From Myroides guanonis (GTDB lineage: Bacteria; Bacteroidota; Bacteroidia; Flavobacteriales; Flavobacteriaceae), in the NCBI RefSeq assembly GCF_900114085.1, contig NZ_FORU01000001.1, forward strand, positions 310,206-374,205: 64,000 nt of DNA, written 5' to 3'. The position numbers and the translations under genes were made by a program. The number at the start of each line of letters is the position of its first letter. Position 1 is the first letter of the stretch. The notes beneath the pieces were generated by a model. That model did no database searches. It was given only the letters and a program-made list of their open reading frames with translations, and had not been told where the DNA came from. Of the stretch, positions 8,176-18,780 are shown piece by piece.

Positions 8176-9654
8176 TTATAGAGAGAAGGTGGTACCTTCT
8201 TTACCATCTTTTAGTTGAATATCTAGTACAGCTAAACGATCTCGTATTTGATCGGATAAGGCAAAATCTTTATTAGCTCTTGCTTCATTGCGCATATCAA
8301 TTAGCATCTGAACAACATTTTCTAGTTTGCCATTATTGGCTTTTTCTAGGTTTGCATTTTCAAGACCTAATACATCAAAGATAAATGCTTTCATGGTGTT
8401 CTCTAGGATAGAAAGATCTTGTGTTGTGATAAATTCTTTTCCGTCTTTCAAAAGATTGATAATTCGAACCCCTTCAAATAAATGTGCTATTAAAATAGGA
8501 CTATTAAAATCGTCATTCATTGCATTGTAGCAAGATTGTTTCCACGTTGCTATATCAACAGTAGATGTTGGAGTAGTTTCGATAGTCTGAATACCATCAA
8601 ATGCTTCCATTAATCTATGAAAACCTTTTTCAGAAGCTAAGATAGCATCATCAGAAAAGTCTAAAATACTACGATAATGGGCTTGTAAAATAAAGAAACG
8701 AGCAACACTAGGTGAAAAAGCTTTGCTTAAAATATCGTTTTCACCAGTGAATAATTCTTCAGGTAAAATATTGTTACCCGTAGATTTAGCCATTTTCTTA
8801 CCGTTTAAAGTAAGCATATTGGCGTGCATCCAGTAGTTAACAGGACTATTGCCAGTACAAGCTTCATTTTGAGCAATCTCGCATTCGTGGTGAGGGAATT
8901 TTAAATCCATTCCACCTCCATGTATATCAAAGTGATTACCTAAATATTTTGTGCTCATAGCTGTACACTCTAAATGCCAACCAGGAAAACCCTCTCCCCA
9001 AGGTGAAGGCCAACGCATAATGTGTTGTGGTTCGGCATTTTTCCAAAGCGCAAAATCCAATGGATTGCGTTTGTCTGATTGTCCATCTAGATCACGTGTA
9101 TTGGAAATCATATCTTCAATCTTGCGACCACTTAAAATACCGTAGTCGTGTGATTGATTGTATTTCTCTACATCGAAATAAACAGAACCATTCACTTCAT
9201 AACCGTAGCCATTTCGAATGATTTCTTGTATGATTTCAATTTGTTCAATGATATGTCCGGTTGCCGTTGGTTCAATGCTTGGAGGAATGTTGTTGAACTG
9301 TTTAAGAATGTTGTGAAAGTTAATGGTGTATTTCTGCACCACTTCCATAGGTTCAATCTGTTCAATACGAGCCTTTTTAGCAATTTTATCTTCTCCTTCA
9401 TCTGCATCGTCTACAATGTGACCAACATCGGTAATATTTCGAACATAGCGAACTTGAAATCCAAGATGTTTTAAATAGCGATATATTAAATCAAAAGAAA
9501 TAAAGGTGCGACAATTTCCAAGATGCACAAAGTTGTAAACCGTTGGTCCACAAACATACATTCCCACTTTTCCTTCGTGTATGGGTTTGAAAATCTCCTT
9601 TTCTCCTGATAAGGAATTATAAAGTTTAATTTGCTGATCTTGATATAATGCCAT
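8176..9654 (-). CDS. cysS: Cysteinyl-tRNA synthetase
   Basis: A class I aminoacyl-tRNA synthetase charging tRNA-Cys in the cytoplasm. The 492-residue protein shows CGPTVYN and the HIGH-type motif HLGN around residues 35-50, the zinc-ligand region (Cys in CGPTVYN; GWHLEC with the Cys; HHECEIAQ near residue 255), and the KMSKS-type loop KKMAKST near residue 285. The C-terminal helical domain has the usual DFNSPI and [12 protein letters not shown] segments. Length is normal. It lies 26 bp downstream of folE on the same strand, so the two may share a transcript. Confidence 0.97.
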   Translation of the reverse strand: MALYQDQQIKLYNSLSGEKEIFKPIHEGKVGMYVCGPTVYNFVHLGNCRTFISFDLIYRYLKHLGFQVRYVRNITDVGHIVDDADEGEDKIAKKARIEQIEPMEVVQKYTINFHNILKQFNNIPPSIEPTATGHIIEQIEIIQEIIRNGYGYEVNGSVYFDVEKYNQSHDYGILSGRKIEDMISNTRDLDGQSDKRNPLDFALWKNAEPQHIMRWPSPWGEGFPGWHLECTAMSTKYLGNHFDIHGGGMDLKFPHHECEIAQNEACTGNSPVNYWMHANMLTLNGKKMAKSTGNNILPEELFTGENDILSKAFSPSVARFFILQAHYRSILDFSDDAILASEKGFHRLMEAFDGIQTIETTPTSTVDIATWKQSCYNAMNDDFNSPILIAHLFEGVRIINLLKDGKEFITTQDLSILENTMKAFIFDVLGLENANLEKANNGKLENVVQMLIDMRNEARANKDFALSDQIRDRLAVLDIQLKDGKEGTTFSL

Positions 9655-9680
9655 GAATATATTGCTGTTTTAATTCAACA

Positions 9681-10352
9681 TTAGAATTCTGTGTTCAATT
9701 TAATATAGTCTAATAGTTCTCTGCGAACTTTTTCTTCCTTAAATTTTCCTCCAAACTCAGAAGTAACAGTGCTACTTTCGATATCACGAATACCTCTAGA
9801 GTTCACACAAAGGTGTTTTGCATCGATAACACAAGCAACATCATCTGTGTTTAGGACTCTTTGAAGCTCTCTAACGATTTGTATAGTCAAACGCTCTTGA
9901 ACCTGTGGTCTTTTTGCGTAATAATCTACAATTCGGTTCATTTTAGAAAGACCTACTACTTTACCATTTGAAATGTAGGCAACATGAGCACGACCAATGA
10001 TTGGAAGTAAGTGGTGTTCACAAGTAGAATAAACCACTATGTTTTTCTCCACTAACATCTCTCCGTATTTGTAGTTATTTTCAAAAGTAGAAGCAGAAGG
10101 TTTTTTAGAAGGGTTTAAACCTCCAAAAATCTCCTTTACAAACATTTTAGCAACGCGATTAGGGGTCCCTTTCATACTGTCATCAGTAAGGTCCATTCCT
10201 AAAGTGGTTAAAATATTCTCTACATCTTTTCTAATTAAAGCAATTTTTTCATCATCTGCTATGTCAAATGCATCCTTTCTTAAAGGTGTGAACTCGCTAG
10301 AAGCGATGTGATTATCTCCGATATCTTCGTGAAGTAAGTCTTCTTGATTCAT
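9681..10352 (-). CDS. folE: GTP cyclohydrolase I
   Basis: Converts GTP to 7,8-dihydroneopterin triphosphate, the first step of folate and pterin synthesis. The 223-residue protein has the standard core: GLNPSKKP, then the zinc-binding STCEHHLLP (Cys and His) near residue 110, GLSKMNRIVDYYAKRPQVQERLT, and the second zinc Cys region in HLCVNSRGIRD. About 40 N-terminal residues are variable, as usual. The 970-bp gene-free region upstream must contain its promoter. Confidence 0.97.
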   Translation of the reverse strand: MNQEDLLHEDIGDNHIASSEFTPLRKDAFDIADDEKIALIRKDVENILTTLGMDLTDDSMKGTPNRVAKMFVKEIFGGLNPSKKPSASTFENNYKYGEMLVEKNIVVYSTCEHHLLPIIGRAHVAYISNGKVVGLSKMNRIVDYYAKRPQVQERLTIQIVRELQRVLNTDDVACVIDAKHLCVNSRGIRDIESSTVTSEFGGKFKEEKVRRELLDYIKLNTEF

Positions 10353-10700
10353 CTTTTTTATTTAGATTACGTATTGTTTTATTTCGCCACAAATATAGTT
10401 AATTTATGTGATTAAGACCTTTAGAAATAAAGTTAATAGGCAGTTAAGGGAGTAGTGTAGGGATTTTGATGATTTGTATATGCGTGAATTTAATGATTCG
10501 AAAATACGCTAAGAAGTAAATTCATGAATTTGTCAAGAATGTAATAGTATTAAGTAGTTAAAATCATCCAGATGAATAATGTTACTAGAAAGATTTGTTA
10601 CATGAAAATTATAGATATTAATAGTATGTATCTATTAAGGAAGCGATAGATTACAGGTTAGTCATTATGTGATTATATTTAGACAGCTTTTTTTATTATG

Positions 10701-10809
10701 TCTGGGTTCTTTTTAGATTTCCTTCGGGTCTTGTTTGGGTCTTGTTCGGAAAACAGCTCTCAAACCCAAGTAAATACTATGAATATCCGAACAACATCCG
10801 AACAAATCC
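10701..10809. repeat. Mirrored array of 11-bp units (large inverted repeat)
   Basis: The left side repeats an 11-bp unit (TTCGGGTCTTG at 10723, TTTGGGTCTTG at 10734, TTCGGA at 10745). The right side repeats its complement with the same period (TCCGAACAACA at 10786, TCCGAACAAAT at 10797), and ACCCAA near 10764 can pair with TTGGGT. The arms would fold into a long imperfect hairpin with a loop of about 35 nt. It lies between divergent genes. Function unknown. Confidence 0.65.
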
Positions 10810-11277
10810 ATATTGAGTATTTGTAAATGTTTGATTTTTAAATTATTGTATTTTTAAATAAATCAAGATTGATCATAATTGATCAAAATAATCATATTCG
10901 AAGTATATGGATTAAAATCTTTCATATTATTATGTCTTGTTAAGAAAGTCATAGCTCTTCGGATTAACTCCTAGTCTCCCTACTAGTTGTAAGGGTGTTG
11001 CTAGCGGTGTGTAATTGTAAAGCAAGTGGAGTGGAAGTGGGATTTAAAGGTTAGTAAATGGGGTATATGTCGGTTGCATCTAGGATTGGTAATATGTATT
11101 ACTAAAGGGTAAGTGTTTTGAATAGGATGTAGTTTTAAAAGTGATTGAGACCTCAATGTTCGGAGCTAGAATTTTGTATTATTAGCAGAGAAAATATATT
11201 GAAAGAGATACTTAATGATTAGAAAGTAGAGTATAAATAACTATAAAACGAAAAGAGGAAACTTCTATTATTTTCAA

Positions 11278-11285
11278 TATATTTG
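11278..11285 (+). promoter_or_regulatory. -7 element of the ychF promoter
   Basis: TATATTTG matches TAnnTTTG and is followed by a 37-bp leader to the ychF ATG. No clear TTTG was found at the expected -33 distance, so strength is uncertain. Confidence 0.5.
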
Positions 11286-11322
11286 CAACCATTATATTAA
11301 TAAGAAATATAGCTAATAAATT

Positions 11323-12417
11323 ATGAAAGCAGGAATTGTAGGATTACCTAATGTAGGAAAATCGACTTTATTTAATTGTTTGTCGAATGCCAAAGCGCAA
11401 AGTGCTAATTTTCCATTTTGTACTATTGAACCTAACATTGGTGTTGTAAACGTTCCGGATACTCGCCTTGAAAAATTGGAGGAATTAGTGAATCCTGAGC
11501 GTGTTTTACCTGCTACAGTAGAGATTGTTGATATTGCTGGTTTGGTTAAAGGTGCTAGTAAAGGAGAGGGGCTTGGAAATCAATTTTTAGGTAATATTAG
11601 AGAGTGTAATGCCATTATTCATGTATTGCGTTGTTTTGATAATGATAATATAGTTCACGTTGATGGTAATGTGAATCCTATTAGAGATAAAGAAACGATT
11701 GACATCGAATTGCAATTGAAAGATTTAGATACAGTTGAAAAACGTCTAGATAAAGTAAAAAAAGCTGCAAAGACAGGTAACAAGGAAGCACAATTGGAAG
11801 CAGCTTTATTAGAGCGTATCCATGCTTGTCTAATGCAAGGTAAGTCTGCTCGTATTATTGAAGCTCAAAACCAAGACGAGGAAGAGTTATTGGAAGCTTT
11901 TCAATTAATTACTTCTAAACCAGTGTTATATGTTTGTAATGTTGATGAAGATGCTGCTGTTAATGGAAATGCTTATGTTGAACAAGTAAAAGAGCTTGTA
12001 AAAGATGAGGATGCAGAGGTTATTGTTTTGGCAGTTGGAACAGAGGCTGATATTACAGAATTAGAAACGTATGAAGAACGCCAAATGTTTTTAGAAGATA
12101 TGGGGCTTAGTGAACCGGGTGTTTCTAAATTGATCCGTTCTGCTTATAAATTGTTGGATTTACAAACGTATTTTACAGCTGGTGTTAAAGAGGTTCGTGC
12201 GTGGACTATCAAGGTTGGTGATACTGCTCCTCAGGCAGCAGGTGTTATTCACTCTGACTTTGAAAAAGGTTTTATTAGAGCTGAAGTAATTGCTTATGAT
12301 GATTTTGTAAGTTACGGTTCCGAAGCTAAAGTTAAAGAAGCTGGAAAACTGCGAGTTGAAGGAAAAGAATATATTGTTAAGGATGGAGATGTTATGCATT
12401 TTAGATTTAATGTATAA
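11323..12417 (+). CDS. ychF: Ribosome-binding ATPase YchF
   Basis: An Obg-family P-loop protein of 364 residues that binds ATP in preference to GTP and associates with ribosomes; linked to stress and translation quality control in other bacteria. Walker A is GLPNVGKST at residues 7-15, G2/G3 appear as FPFCTIEPN and [10 protein letters not shown]. The G4 position reads NVDE instead of NKxD, the known reason for loss of GTP specificity. The C-terminal TGS domain follows from about residue 280 ([13 protein letters not shown]). Length is exactly as in other bacteria. It is followed by a terminator and appears monocistronic. Confidence 0.97.
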   Translation: MKAGIVGLPNVGKSTLFNCLSNAKAQSANFPFCTIEPNIGVVNVPDTRLEKLEELVNPERVLPATVEIVDIAGLVKGASKGEGLGNQFLGNIRECNAIIHVLRCFDNDNIVHVDGNVNPIRDKETIDIELQLKDLDTVEKRLDKVKKAAKTGNKEAQLEAALLERIHACLMQGKSARIIEAQNQDEEELLEAFQLITSKPVLYVCNVDEDAAVNGNAYVEQVKELVKDEDAEVIVLAVGTEADITELETYEERQMFLEDMGLSEPGVSKLIRSAYKLLDLQTYFTAGVKEVRAWTIKVGDTAPQAAGVIHSDFEKGFIRAEVIAYDDFVSYGSEAKVKEAGKLRVEGKEYIVKDGDVMHFRFNV

Positions 12418-12447
12418 TTAATAGTAAGTTCTATTAAACAATAAATT

Positions 12448-12478
12448 AAAGAGAAGTGTTTGCTTCTCTTTTTTTATT
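12448..12478 (+). terminator. Terminator of ychF
   Basis: A 9-bp stem AAAGAGAAG/CTTCTCTTT with a 6-nt loop is followed by TTTTTTT. A TAnnTTTG match (TATTTTTG, 12485-12492) lies just beyond it and may be the promoter of the next operon, with TTTG in the hairpin loop at 12459-12462 as a distant -33 element. Confidence 0.8.
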
Positions 12479-12513
12479 TTCTTTTATTTTTGTTTCACCT
12501 AGTATGCTTTGCG

Positions 12514-13176
12514 ATGAAGAAATTATTTTCCGGTATGCGAATTGCTTTATTAAGTCTAATAGCTATTCTTTTGAGCTATGTTGGAGTTTTTTGGATTACC
12601 TCCTTAATTGGGATTAATGAATCGACTGTGTTTGAAAGTGATGATACGGTTTCAATATATCTTTCAACTAATGGGGTTCATACAGATTTTATTGTTCCAA
12701 TGGTTAACAAACATACAGATTGGCAAGATTTGTTAGGATTGGATTCAAATAAAGGAGGATGGGTAGCTATTGGTTGGGGCGATAGAGGTTTTTATCTCAA
12801 TACACCTGAATGGAAGGATTTAAAGTTTAAAACTGCTTTTGAAGCTATTAGTGGTTTAGGATCTACGGCTTTACATATAACGCAAATGAAGACAGTTACT
12901 GTGGATAGAGATTGTGTTCATGTAAGGATGAATAGTGTTGATTATCAGTTATTAGTAGATTATATTCATAAGTATTTTATACTTGATAGTAATGATAAAG
13001 GAATTTTAATAAAGTCTTCAGGTTACGGATTAAATGACTATTTTTATGAAGCGAAAGGGAGCTATAGTGCGTTTTATACTTGTAATACTTGGATTAATCA
13101 AGGATTAAAATTTGCGAATCAAAAAGCTGCTTTTTGGACTTTGACTGACACTGGAATTTTAAGACATTACCGTTAA
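12514..13176 (+). CDS. DUF2459 (TIGR02117) family membrane-anchored protein
   Basis: Family of unknown function. The 220-residue product starts with a lysine and a transmembrane segment (about residues 9-31), after which the bulk should lie in the periplasm. Family features are the block STNGVHTDFIVP, with a conserved His-Thr-Asp, GWGDRGFY with TPEW following, and a late YTCNTWIN containing a Cys near the C terminus; the His and Cys could form a catalytic pair, but that is inference. The ATG at 12514 is preferred to one at 12460, which lies in the preceding terminator. The next gene begins 3 bp after its stop, so the pair is co-transcribed. Confidence 0.8.
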   Translation: MKKLFSGMRIALLSLIAILLSYVGVFWITSLIGINESTVFESDDTVSIYLSTNGVHTDFIVPMVNKHTDWQDLLGLDSNKGGWVAIGWGDRGFYLNTPEWKDLKFKTAFEAISGLGSTALHITQMKTVTVDRDCVHVRMNSVDYQLLVDYIHKYFILDSNDKGILIKSSGYGLNDYFYEAKGSYSAFYTCNTWINQGLKFANQKAAFWTLTDTGILRHYR

Positions 13177-13179
13177 AAT

Positions 13180-14091
13180 ATGAACAAACAGACGATTAAC
13201 AAGATACTGACTTTATTTAAAAATTCGGTGATGGACTTTATGGATGATAATGCAATGAAGTTTAGTGCTGCTTTGTCTTATTATACCATTTTTGCTCTTC
13301 CTCCATTAATAATTCTTATTATCTCTTTGAGTGGCTTTTTCTTTGAACAAAAGGAAGTGTCGGATTATTTTTATTCTCAAATCACTGATTTAATAGGGGA
13401 GAATACGGCTATTGAATTGCAGGCGGCTATGGAGAAGGTTACGGTTAATAGAGAGGGAATTTTACCTACTGTAATTGGAGTAGGTTTTTTGCTGTTTAGT
13501 GCTTCTGGGGTTTTTGCAGAAATTCAGAGTTCTATAAATTATATGTGGGGTTTTGCAGCAAGACCTAACAAAAGTATTATTCGTTTGGTGAAAAATAGAT
13601 TATTGTCATTTGCAATGATTGCTTCTGTAGGATTTGTTCTTCTAGTTAGTTTGATGTTGAATTCTATTGTTAGCTTATTTTATAATTACTTAGCTTCATT
13701 TTTTGCTGAAGAAACACTTCATTTAGTTAATATTCTAAATAATATATTGGTTTTTAGTATTATAACTTTATTGTTTGCATTGATATTTAAAACATTACCT
13801 AATGGTAAGATTCGTTGGAAAGATACTTTTGTTGGAGCAGCTTTCACAGCTATATTGTTTATGATAGGCAAATTTGGAATTGGTTTGTATTTGGGAACTA
13901 CGGCTCAATCGTCTTTATATGGAGCGGCCGGTTCTATTATAATCATGTTGATTTGGGTGTACTATTCGGCTATGATTCTTTATTTTGGTGCTGAATTTAC
14001 TAAGAATTATGCCTTGTTGTATGGAGAGAAAATTAAACCAGGAGACTATTCCGTTGAAATTGAGAAATACGTGATTAAATCAACCAAATAA
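13180..14091 (+). CDS. YihY/BrkB family inner-membrane protein
   Basis: A 303-residue protein with about six membrane helices. The family start is clear: FMDDNAMKFSAALSYYTIFALPPL near residues 20-43, then later GKIRWKDTFVGAAFTAILF and SLYGAAGSIIIMLIWVYYSA, the conserved last helices. Older databases call this family ribonuclease BN, a misnomer; the real function is unknown and a transport role has been suggested. The ATG comes 3 bp after the DUF2459 stop codon, indicating one operon. Confidence 0.9.
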   Translation: MNKQTINKILTLFKNSVMDFMDDNAMKFSAALSYYTIFALPPLIILIISLSGFFFEQKEVSDYFYSQITDLIGENTAIELQAAMEKVTVNREGILPTVIGVGFLLFSASGVFAEIQSSINYMWGFAARPNKSIIRLVKNRLLSFAMIASVGFVLLVSLMLNSIVSLFYNYLASFFAEETLHLVNILNNILVFSIITLLFALIFKTLPNGKIRWKDTFVGAAFTAILFMIGKFGIGLYLGTTAQSSLYGAAGSIIIMLIWVYYSAMILYFGAEFTKNYALLYGEKIKPGDYSVEIEKYVIKSTK

Positions 14092-14202
14092 TCCTTTTAA
14101 GTTCGTTTGTTCTTTCATTTTAAGAGAGAGGGACTAATTTTATTATTTGTTTAAAAATGCTTAATTTAGCAGAAACTACCTTATTATACCTTATTTTTAT
14201 TT

Positions 14203-16059
14203 ATGCAAGATCAAATTCAATATACCGAAGATAATATACGCTCTTTAGATTGGAAGGAACATATTCGGATGCGTCCAGGAATGTATATCGGAAAATTAGG
14301 AGATGGTTCATCACCTGATGATGGTATTTATATTCTGATTAAGGAGGTTTTAGATAATAGTATTGATGAGTTTGTAATGGGCTCAGGAAGAACTATAGAG
14401 GTTACTCTTAAAGATAAGGTTGTCACTGTTCGTGATTATGGACGTGGTATTCCATTGGGTAAAGTGGTAGATGTGGTTTCTAAAATGAATACAGGTGGTA
14501 AATATGACTCAAAAGCTTTTAAGAAATCAGTTGGATTAAATGGTGTTGGTACTAAAGCTGTCAATGCATTATCTTCTTTTTTTAGGGTAGAGTCTGTTCG
14601 TGATAATCAACAAAAGGCAGCTGAATTTAGTGGTGGTAACCTGGTGGTTGAGGAAGAGGTTATTGAAACCACAAAACGCAAAGGAACAAAGGTTTCTTTT
14701 ATAGCTGATGAAACCATTTTTAAAAATTATAAATACAGGAAGGAATATATAGAGCGTATGCTCAAAAATTACTGTTACTTGAATACGGGACTTACTATTC
14801 TTTTTAATGGTGAGAAATTTTATTCAGATAATGGTTTAAAGGATTTATTAGAAGAAAACATAGATGCAGATGATATGTTGTATCCAATCATTCATTTGCG
14901 AGGGAATGATATAGAGATTGCAATTACTCATAGTCGTACTCAGTATTCTGAAGAATATTATTCTTTTGTGAATGGACAAAACACAACTCAAGGAGGGACG
15001 CATTTAGTAGCTTTTAGGGAGGGTATTGTTCGTACAATAAAAGAGTTTTACAATAAAAACTTTGATGCATCTGACGTTCGAAAATCTATCGTAGCTGCGA
15101 TTTCGATAAAAGTTGAAGAACCTGTCTTTGAATCTCAAACAAAAACGAAATTGGGTTCAACAGATATGGGACCTGAATTAACGACTGTTAGAACATTTGT
15201 TAATGATTTTATTAAAACACAGTTAGATAATTATTTGCATAAAAATACTGAAGTAGCGGAGACTTTGTTACGCAGGATTCTTCAAGCAGAGAGAGAGCGT
15301 AAAGAACTTTCAGGTATTCGTAAGATTGCAAGGGATCGCGCTAAGAAAGCAAGTCTTCACAATAAAAAGCTTCGCGATTGTAGAGTACATTTAGCTGATA
15401 TTAAAAATCCACGTTATTTGGAAAGTACTTTGTTTATTACGGAAGGGGATTCTGCTTCTGGTTCAATTACGAAATCTAGAGATGTTAATACACAAGCTGT
15501 GTTTAGTTTAAGGGGTAAACCTTTAAACTCCTATGGTATGACGAAGAAGATTGTTTACGAGAACGAGGAGTTTAACTTACTACAAGCTGCTTTAAATATT
15601 GAAGAGAGTATGGGAGATTTGCGTTATAACAATATTGTTATAGCAACGGATGCCGATGTAGATGGTATGCATATTCGCTTGTTGTTGATTACATTCTTCT
15701 TACAGTTTTTTCCTGAATTAATTAAAGAAGGACATCTGTATATTTTGCAAACACCTTTATTCCGTGTAAGGAATAAAAAAGAAACGATATACTGCTATAG
15801 TGAAGAGGAACGTATAGCAGCTATTGAGAAATTAAAACCAAAACCTGAAATTACTCGATTCAAAGGTTTGGGGGAGATTTCTCCTGATGAGTTTAAGTAC
15901 TTTATAGGTGAGGATATCCGATTAGATCCTGTTATGCTTGATAAGACTATTTCTATCGATAAAATGTTAGAATTCTATATGGGTAAAAACACACCAGATA
16001 GACAAGAGTTTATCATTGATAATTTGAAAGTTGAACTAGACGTAGTAGAAGATTTATAA
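14203..16059 (+). CDS. parE: DNA topoisomerase IV subunit B
   Basis: ATPase subunit of topoisomerase IV, which unlinks daughter chromosomes. The GHKL ATPase has EVLDNSIDE at 48-56, DYGRGIP at 78-84 and the [14 protein letters not shown] loop near residue 111. The TOPRIM domain has [10 protein letters not shown] near residue 420 and DADVDGMH near residue 485. At 618 residues it lacks the large insert of gyrase B from some Gram-negatives. parC follows after 2 bp in the same operon; the pairing with the ParC-type subunit, whose C-terminal blades lack a clear gyrase box, argues for topoisomerase IV rather than gyrase. Confidence 0.95.
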   Translation: MQDQIQYTEDNIRSLDWKEHIRMRPGMYIGKLGDGSSPDDGIYILIKEVLDNSIDEFVMGSGRTIEVTLKDKVVTVRDYGRGIPLGKVVDVVSKMNTGGKYDSKAFKKSVGLNGVGTKAVNALSSFFRVESVRDNQQKAAEFSGGNLVVEEEVIETTKRKGTKVSFIADETIFKNYKYRKEYIERMLKNYCYLNTGLTILFNGEKFYSDNGLKDLLEENIDADDMLYPIIHLRGNDIEIAITHSRTQYSEEYYSFVNGQNTTQGGTHLVAFREGIVRTIKEFYNKNFDASDVRKSIVAAISIKVEEPVFESQTKTKLGSTDMGPELTTVRTFVNDFIKTQLDNYLHKNTEVAETLLRRILQAERERKELSGIRKIARDRAKKASLHNKKLRDCRVHLADIKNPRYLESTLFITEGDSASGSITKSRDVNTQAVFSLRGKPLNSYGMTKKIVYENEEFNLLQAALNIEESMGDLRYNNIVIATDADVDGMHIRLLLITFFLQFFPELIKEGHLYILQTPLFRVRNKKETIYCYSEEERIAAIEKLKPKPEITRFKGLGEISPDEFKYFIGEDIRLDPVMLDKTISIDKMLEFYMGKNTPDRQEFIIDNLKVELDVVEDL

Positions 16060-16061
16060 AA

Positions 16062-18752
16062 ATGATGAACGAAGATAATAAGGATTTAAATCCTATTGAC
16101 AATAACGATAATCAAGATACTAATTTGAATGAACTGTCTGTAAACGAAACTCCTGAAGGAGTTGAAATTCCAGAGACTATTACAAAAGTAACAGGAATGT
16201 ATAAAGAGTGGTTTCTCGATTATGCTTCTTATGTTATTTTAGAGCGTGCTGTTCCTGCTATTGAAGATGGTTTTAAGCCAGTTCAGCGTAGAATTATGCA
16301 CTCGATGAAAGAATTGGATGATGGTCGCTATAATAAGGTAGCGAACGTAGTAGGTCATACGATGCAATATCATCCGCACGGTGATGCGAGTATTGGAGAT
16401 GCTATGGTTCAAATCGGTCAAAAGGATTTATTAATTGATACACAAGGTAACTGGGGTAATATTTTAACAGGTGATGGTGCAGCGGCTTCGCGTTATATTG
16501 AAGCTAGGTTAAGCAAGTTTGCACTTGATGTATTGTATTCTCCAAAGATTACAAGCTGGCAATCTTCTTATGATGGGAGAAGAAATGAACCAGTTAATTT
16601 ACCTGTAAAGTTTCCATTATTATTAGCTCAAGGTGGTGAGGGAATTGCTGTTGGTTTATCTACTAAGATATTGCCTCATAACTTTAATGAGTTGATCGAT
16701 GCATCTATAAAAATCATGAAAGGGAAACCTTTTGTATTGTATCCGGATTTTCCTACTCAAGGAATTGCTGATGTTTCTAATTATAATGAAGGATTGCGTG
16801 GTGGACGTGTTCGAGTTCGTGCGCGAATCTCTCAATTGGATAAGAATACTCTTGTGATTACACAAATTCCTTTCTCAACTAATACTACTTCGCTTATTGA
16901 AAGTATTTTAAAAGCGAATGAGAAAGGTAAAATCAAGATTAAAAAGATTGAGGATAATACAGCAGCTGATGTTGAAATTTTAGTGCATTTACCTCCAGGT
17001 GTTTCTCCTGACAAAACGATTGATGCTTTGTACGCCTTTACAGGCTGTGAAACTTCTATTGCTCCATTAGGTTGTGTAATTCGTGATAATAAACCTTTGT
17101 TTATTGGAGTTTCTGATATGCTTAAAATTTCTACTAATCAAACAGTGGAATTATTGCGTAAAGAACTTGAGATAGAATTAGGTGAATTAGAAGAACAATG
17201 GCACTTCTTATCTTTGGAACGTATCTTTATTGAAAAGAGAATTTATCGTTTGATTGAGGAAGAGGAAACATGGGAAGGGGTTCTAAATGCTATTGATGAA
17301 GGATTGAAGCCTTATATAGGTCATTTGAAGAGAGCAGTTAGTCAAGATGATTTAGCTCGTTTGACTGAAATCAAAATTAAAAGAATTTCAAAATTCGATA
17401 TTGACAAGGCAAATCAAAAAATTGAAGATTTGGAAGGGGCTATCGAACAAGTTAAATACCACCTTTTACATTTGATAGATTTTGCTATTGCTTATTTTAC
17501 TAAGTTAAAAGAAAAATATGGTAAGGGTAGAGAGCGCCAAACTGAGATACGTAGTTTTGATACAATAGAGGCTACTAAAGTTGTATTGAGAAACACAAAG
17601 CTGTATGTAAATAGAGCAGAAGGGTTTATAGGTACTGGTTTACGAAAAGATGAATATGTTGCTGATTGTTCTGATATTGATGATGTAATTGTGTTCTTGC
17701 GTGATGGTAGTATGATTATCACTAAAGTTGATGAAAAGAAATTCGTAGGTAAAGATATTATACATATTGCTATATTTAATAAGAATGACAACAGAACGAT
17801 TTACAACGTTATTTATAGAGATGGAAAATCCGGTTCTTCTTATGTAAAACGCTTTAATGTTGCTGGTGTAACTCGTGATAAGGTATATCCAATTACACAG
17901 GATAAACCAGGTTCTCAGATTTTATATTTCTCTTGTAATCCAAATGGAGAGGCGGAGGTAGTTACTATCTTGTTGCGCTTGATTAGTAGTGTTAAAAAGT
18001 TGAAGTTTGATTTAGATTTTGCAGACTTACTGATTAAAGGACGTGGTGTTAAAGGTAATTTAGTTACTAAATATGGAATTAAAAAGATTGAATTAAAAGA
18101 GAAAGGGATTTCTACATTGCGGCCACGTAAGATTTGGTTTGATGATACGGTTCATCGCTTAAATGTGGACGGTAGAGGCTCTTTGTTAGGAGAGTTTAAG
18201 GCTAATGATAGATTGTTGATTATTACGCAATCGGGTAAAGTAAAAACGATTGTTCCAGAGCTTACTAGTCATTTTGATGAGGATATGATTGTGTTAGAGA
18301 AATGGAAACCAGAGAAACCTATTTCTGTAATCTATTACGATGGAGAAAAGGAGCGTTATTATATCAAGCGTTTTTTGGTTGAGAATGAAAGTAAAGAAGA
18401 GTTGTTTATTTCTGATCATGAGAAGTCTAAATTAGAAGTTGTTTCTACGGATTATTTACCACGTGTAGAAGTTGTTTTTTCTAAGGTAAAAGGTATTCAG
18501 AAAGAGAGTTTAGAGGTTAATGTTGAGCAGTTTATATCTGTTAAAGGAATTAAAGCTTTAGGTAATCAATTGACGAGTGATAAGGTAAAACAAGTAAATG
18601 TTTTAGAGTCTTTTCCTTATGAAGAAGAAGAGGTTCAGGAAACATCTGAAGTGGTTTTAGATGATTTGAATCCAGATTTATTTAATGTGGAGAACGACGG
18701 ACAAGTTTCTATTTCTTTGGATGAAACGGAAGAAAAAAAGGAAGAAGAATAA
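16062..18752 (+). CDS. parC: DNA topoisomerase IV subunit A
   Basis: Breakage-reunion subunit of topoisomerase IV, 896 residues. The N-terminal winged-helix region has YHPHGDAS at 103-110 and the catalytic tyrosine is Tyr145 in SRYIEARL. The quinolone-determining stretch reads GDASIGD, so the position of the GyrA Ser83 equivalent is alanine; this appears to be the ordinary form of the protein in Bacteroidota and is not by itself a sign of selected resistance. A long coiled-coil tower follows (about 380-480), then the beta-pinwheel C-terminal domain and an acidic Glu/Lys tail. The start 2 bp after parE could be either of two adjacent ATG codons. Confidence 0.95.
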   Translation: MMNEDNKDLNPIDNNDNQDTNLNELSVNETPEGVEIPETITKVTGMYKEWFLDYASYVILERAVPAIEDGFKPVQRRIMHSMKELDDGRYNKVANVVGHTMQYHPHGDASIGDAMVQIGQKDLLIDTQGNWGNILTGDGAAASRYIEARLSKFALDVLYSPKITSWQSSYDGRRNEPVNLPVKFPLLLAQGGEGIAVGLSTKILPHNFNELIDASIKIMKGKPFVLYPDFPTQGIADVSNYNEGLRGGRVRVRARISQLDKNTLVITQIPFSTNTTSLIESILKANEKGKIKIKKIEDNTAADVEILVHLPPGVSPDKTIDALYAFTGCETSIAPLGCVIRDNKPLFIGVSDMLKISTNQTVELLRKELEIELGELEEQWHFLSLERIFIEKRIYRLIEEEETWEGVLNAIDEGLKPYIGHLKRAVSQDDLARLTEIKIKRISKFDIDKANQKIEDLEGAIEQVKYHLLHLIDFAIAYFTKLKEKYGKGRERQTEIRSFDTIEATKVVLRNTKLYVNRAEGFIGTGLRKDEYVADCSDIDDVIVFLRDGSMIITKVDEKKFVGKDIIHIAIFNKNDNRTIYNVIYRDGKSGSSYVKRFNVAGVTRDKVYPITQDKPGSQILYFSCNPNGEAEVVTILLRLISSVKKLKFDLDFADLLIKGRGVKGNLVTKYGIKKIELKEKGISTLRPRKIWFDDTVHRLNVDGRGSLLGEFKANDRLLIITQSGKVKTIVPELTSHFDEDMIVLEKWKPEKPISVIYYDGEKERYYIKRFLVENESKEELFISDHEKSKLEVVSTDYLPRVEVVFSKVKGIQKESLEVNVEQFISVKGIKALGNQLTSDKVKQVNVLESFPYEEEEVQETSEVVLDDLNPDLFNVENDGQVSISLDETEEKKEEE

Positions 18753-18780
18753 GATATAATTGAGCTAGTATAGTTGCACA

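Larger units (their letters stand above)
10353..11322. other. Gene-free region between folE and ychF
   Basis: About 970 bp, the longest stretch here with no supportable gene, between divergent folE (minus) and ychF (plus). It contains the mirrored 11-bp array at 10701-10809, two TTGATCA palindromes near 10868-10884, a small CTAGT/ACTAG hairpin near 10971-10986, and the ychF promoter at its right end. All six frames have frequent stops. The part from about 10960 to 11170 is visibly less AT-rich than its surroundings, which may mean an RNA gene or a decayed gene, but I recognise neither. Confidence 0.6.

Noticed and set aside
9154..9474. 106-codon plus-strand frame inside cysS
   Set aside because: It is antisense to a well-conserved synthetase; composition follows the coding strand.
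10860..10890. TTGATCA palindrome pair as a regulator site
   Set aside because: AT-rich 7-bp palindromes are expected by chance here; no link to a regulator.
16365..16400. Alanine at the GyrA Ser83 equivalent in ParC as a resistance mutation
   Set aside because: The GDASIGD form appears normal for ParC in this phylum, so no inference of resistance is made.
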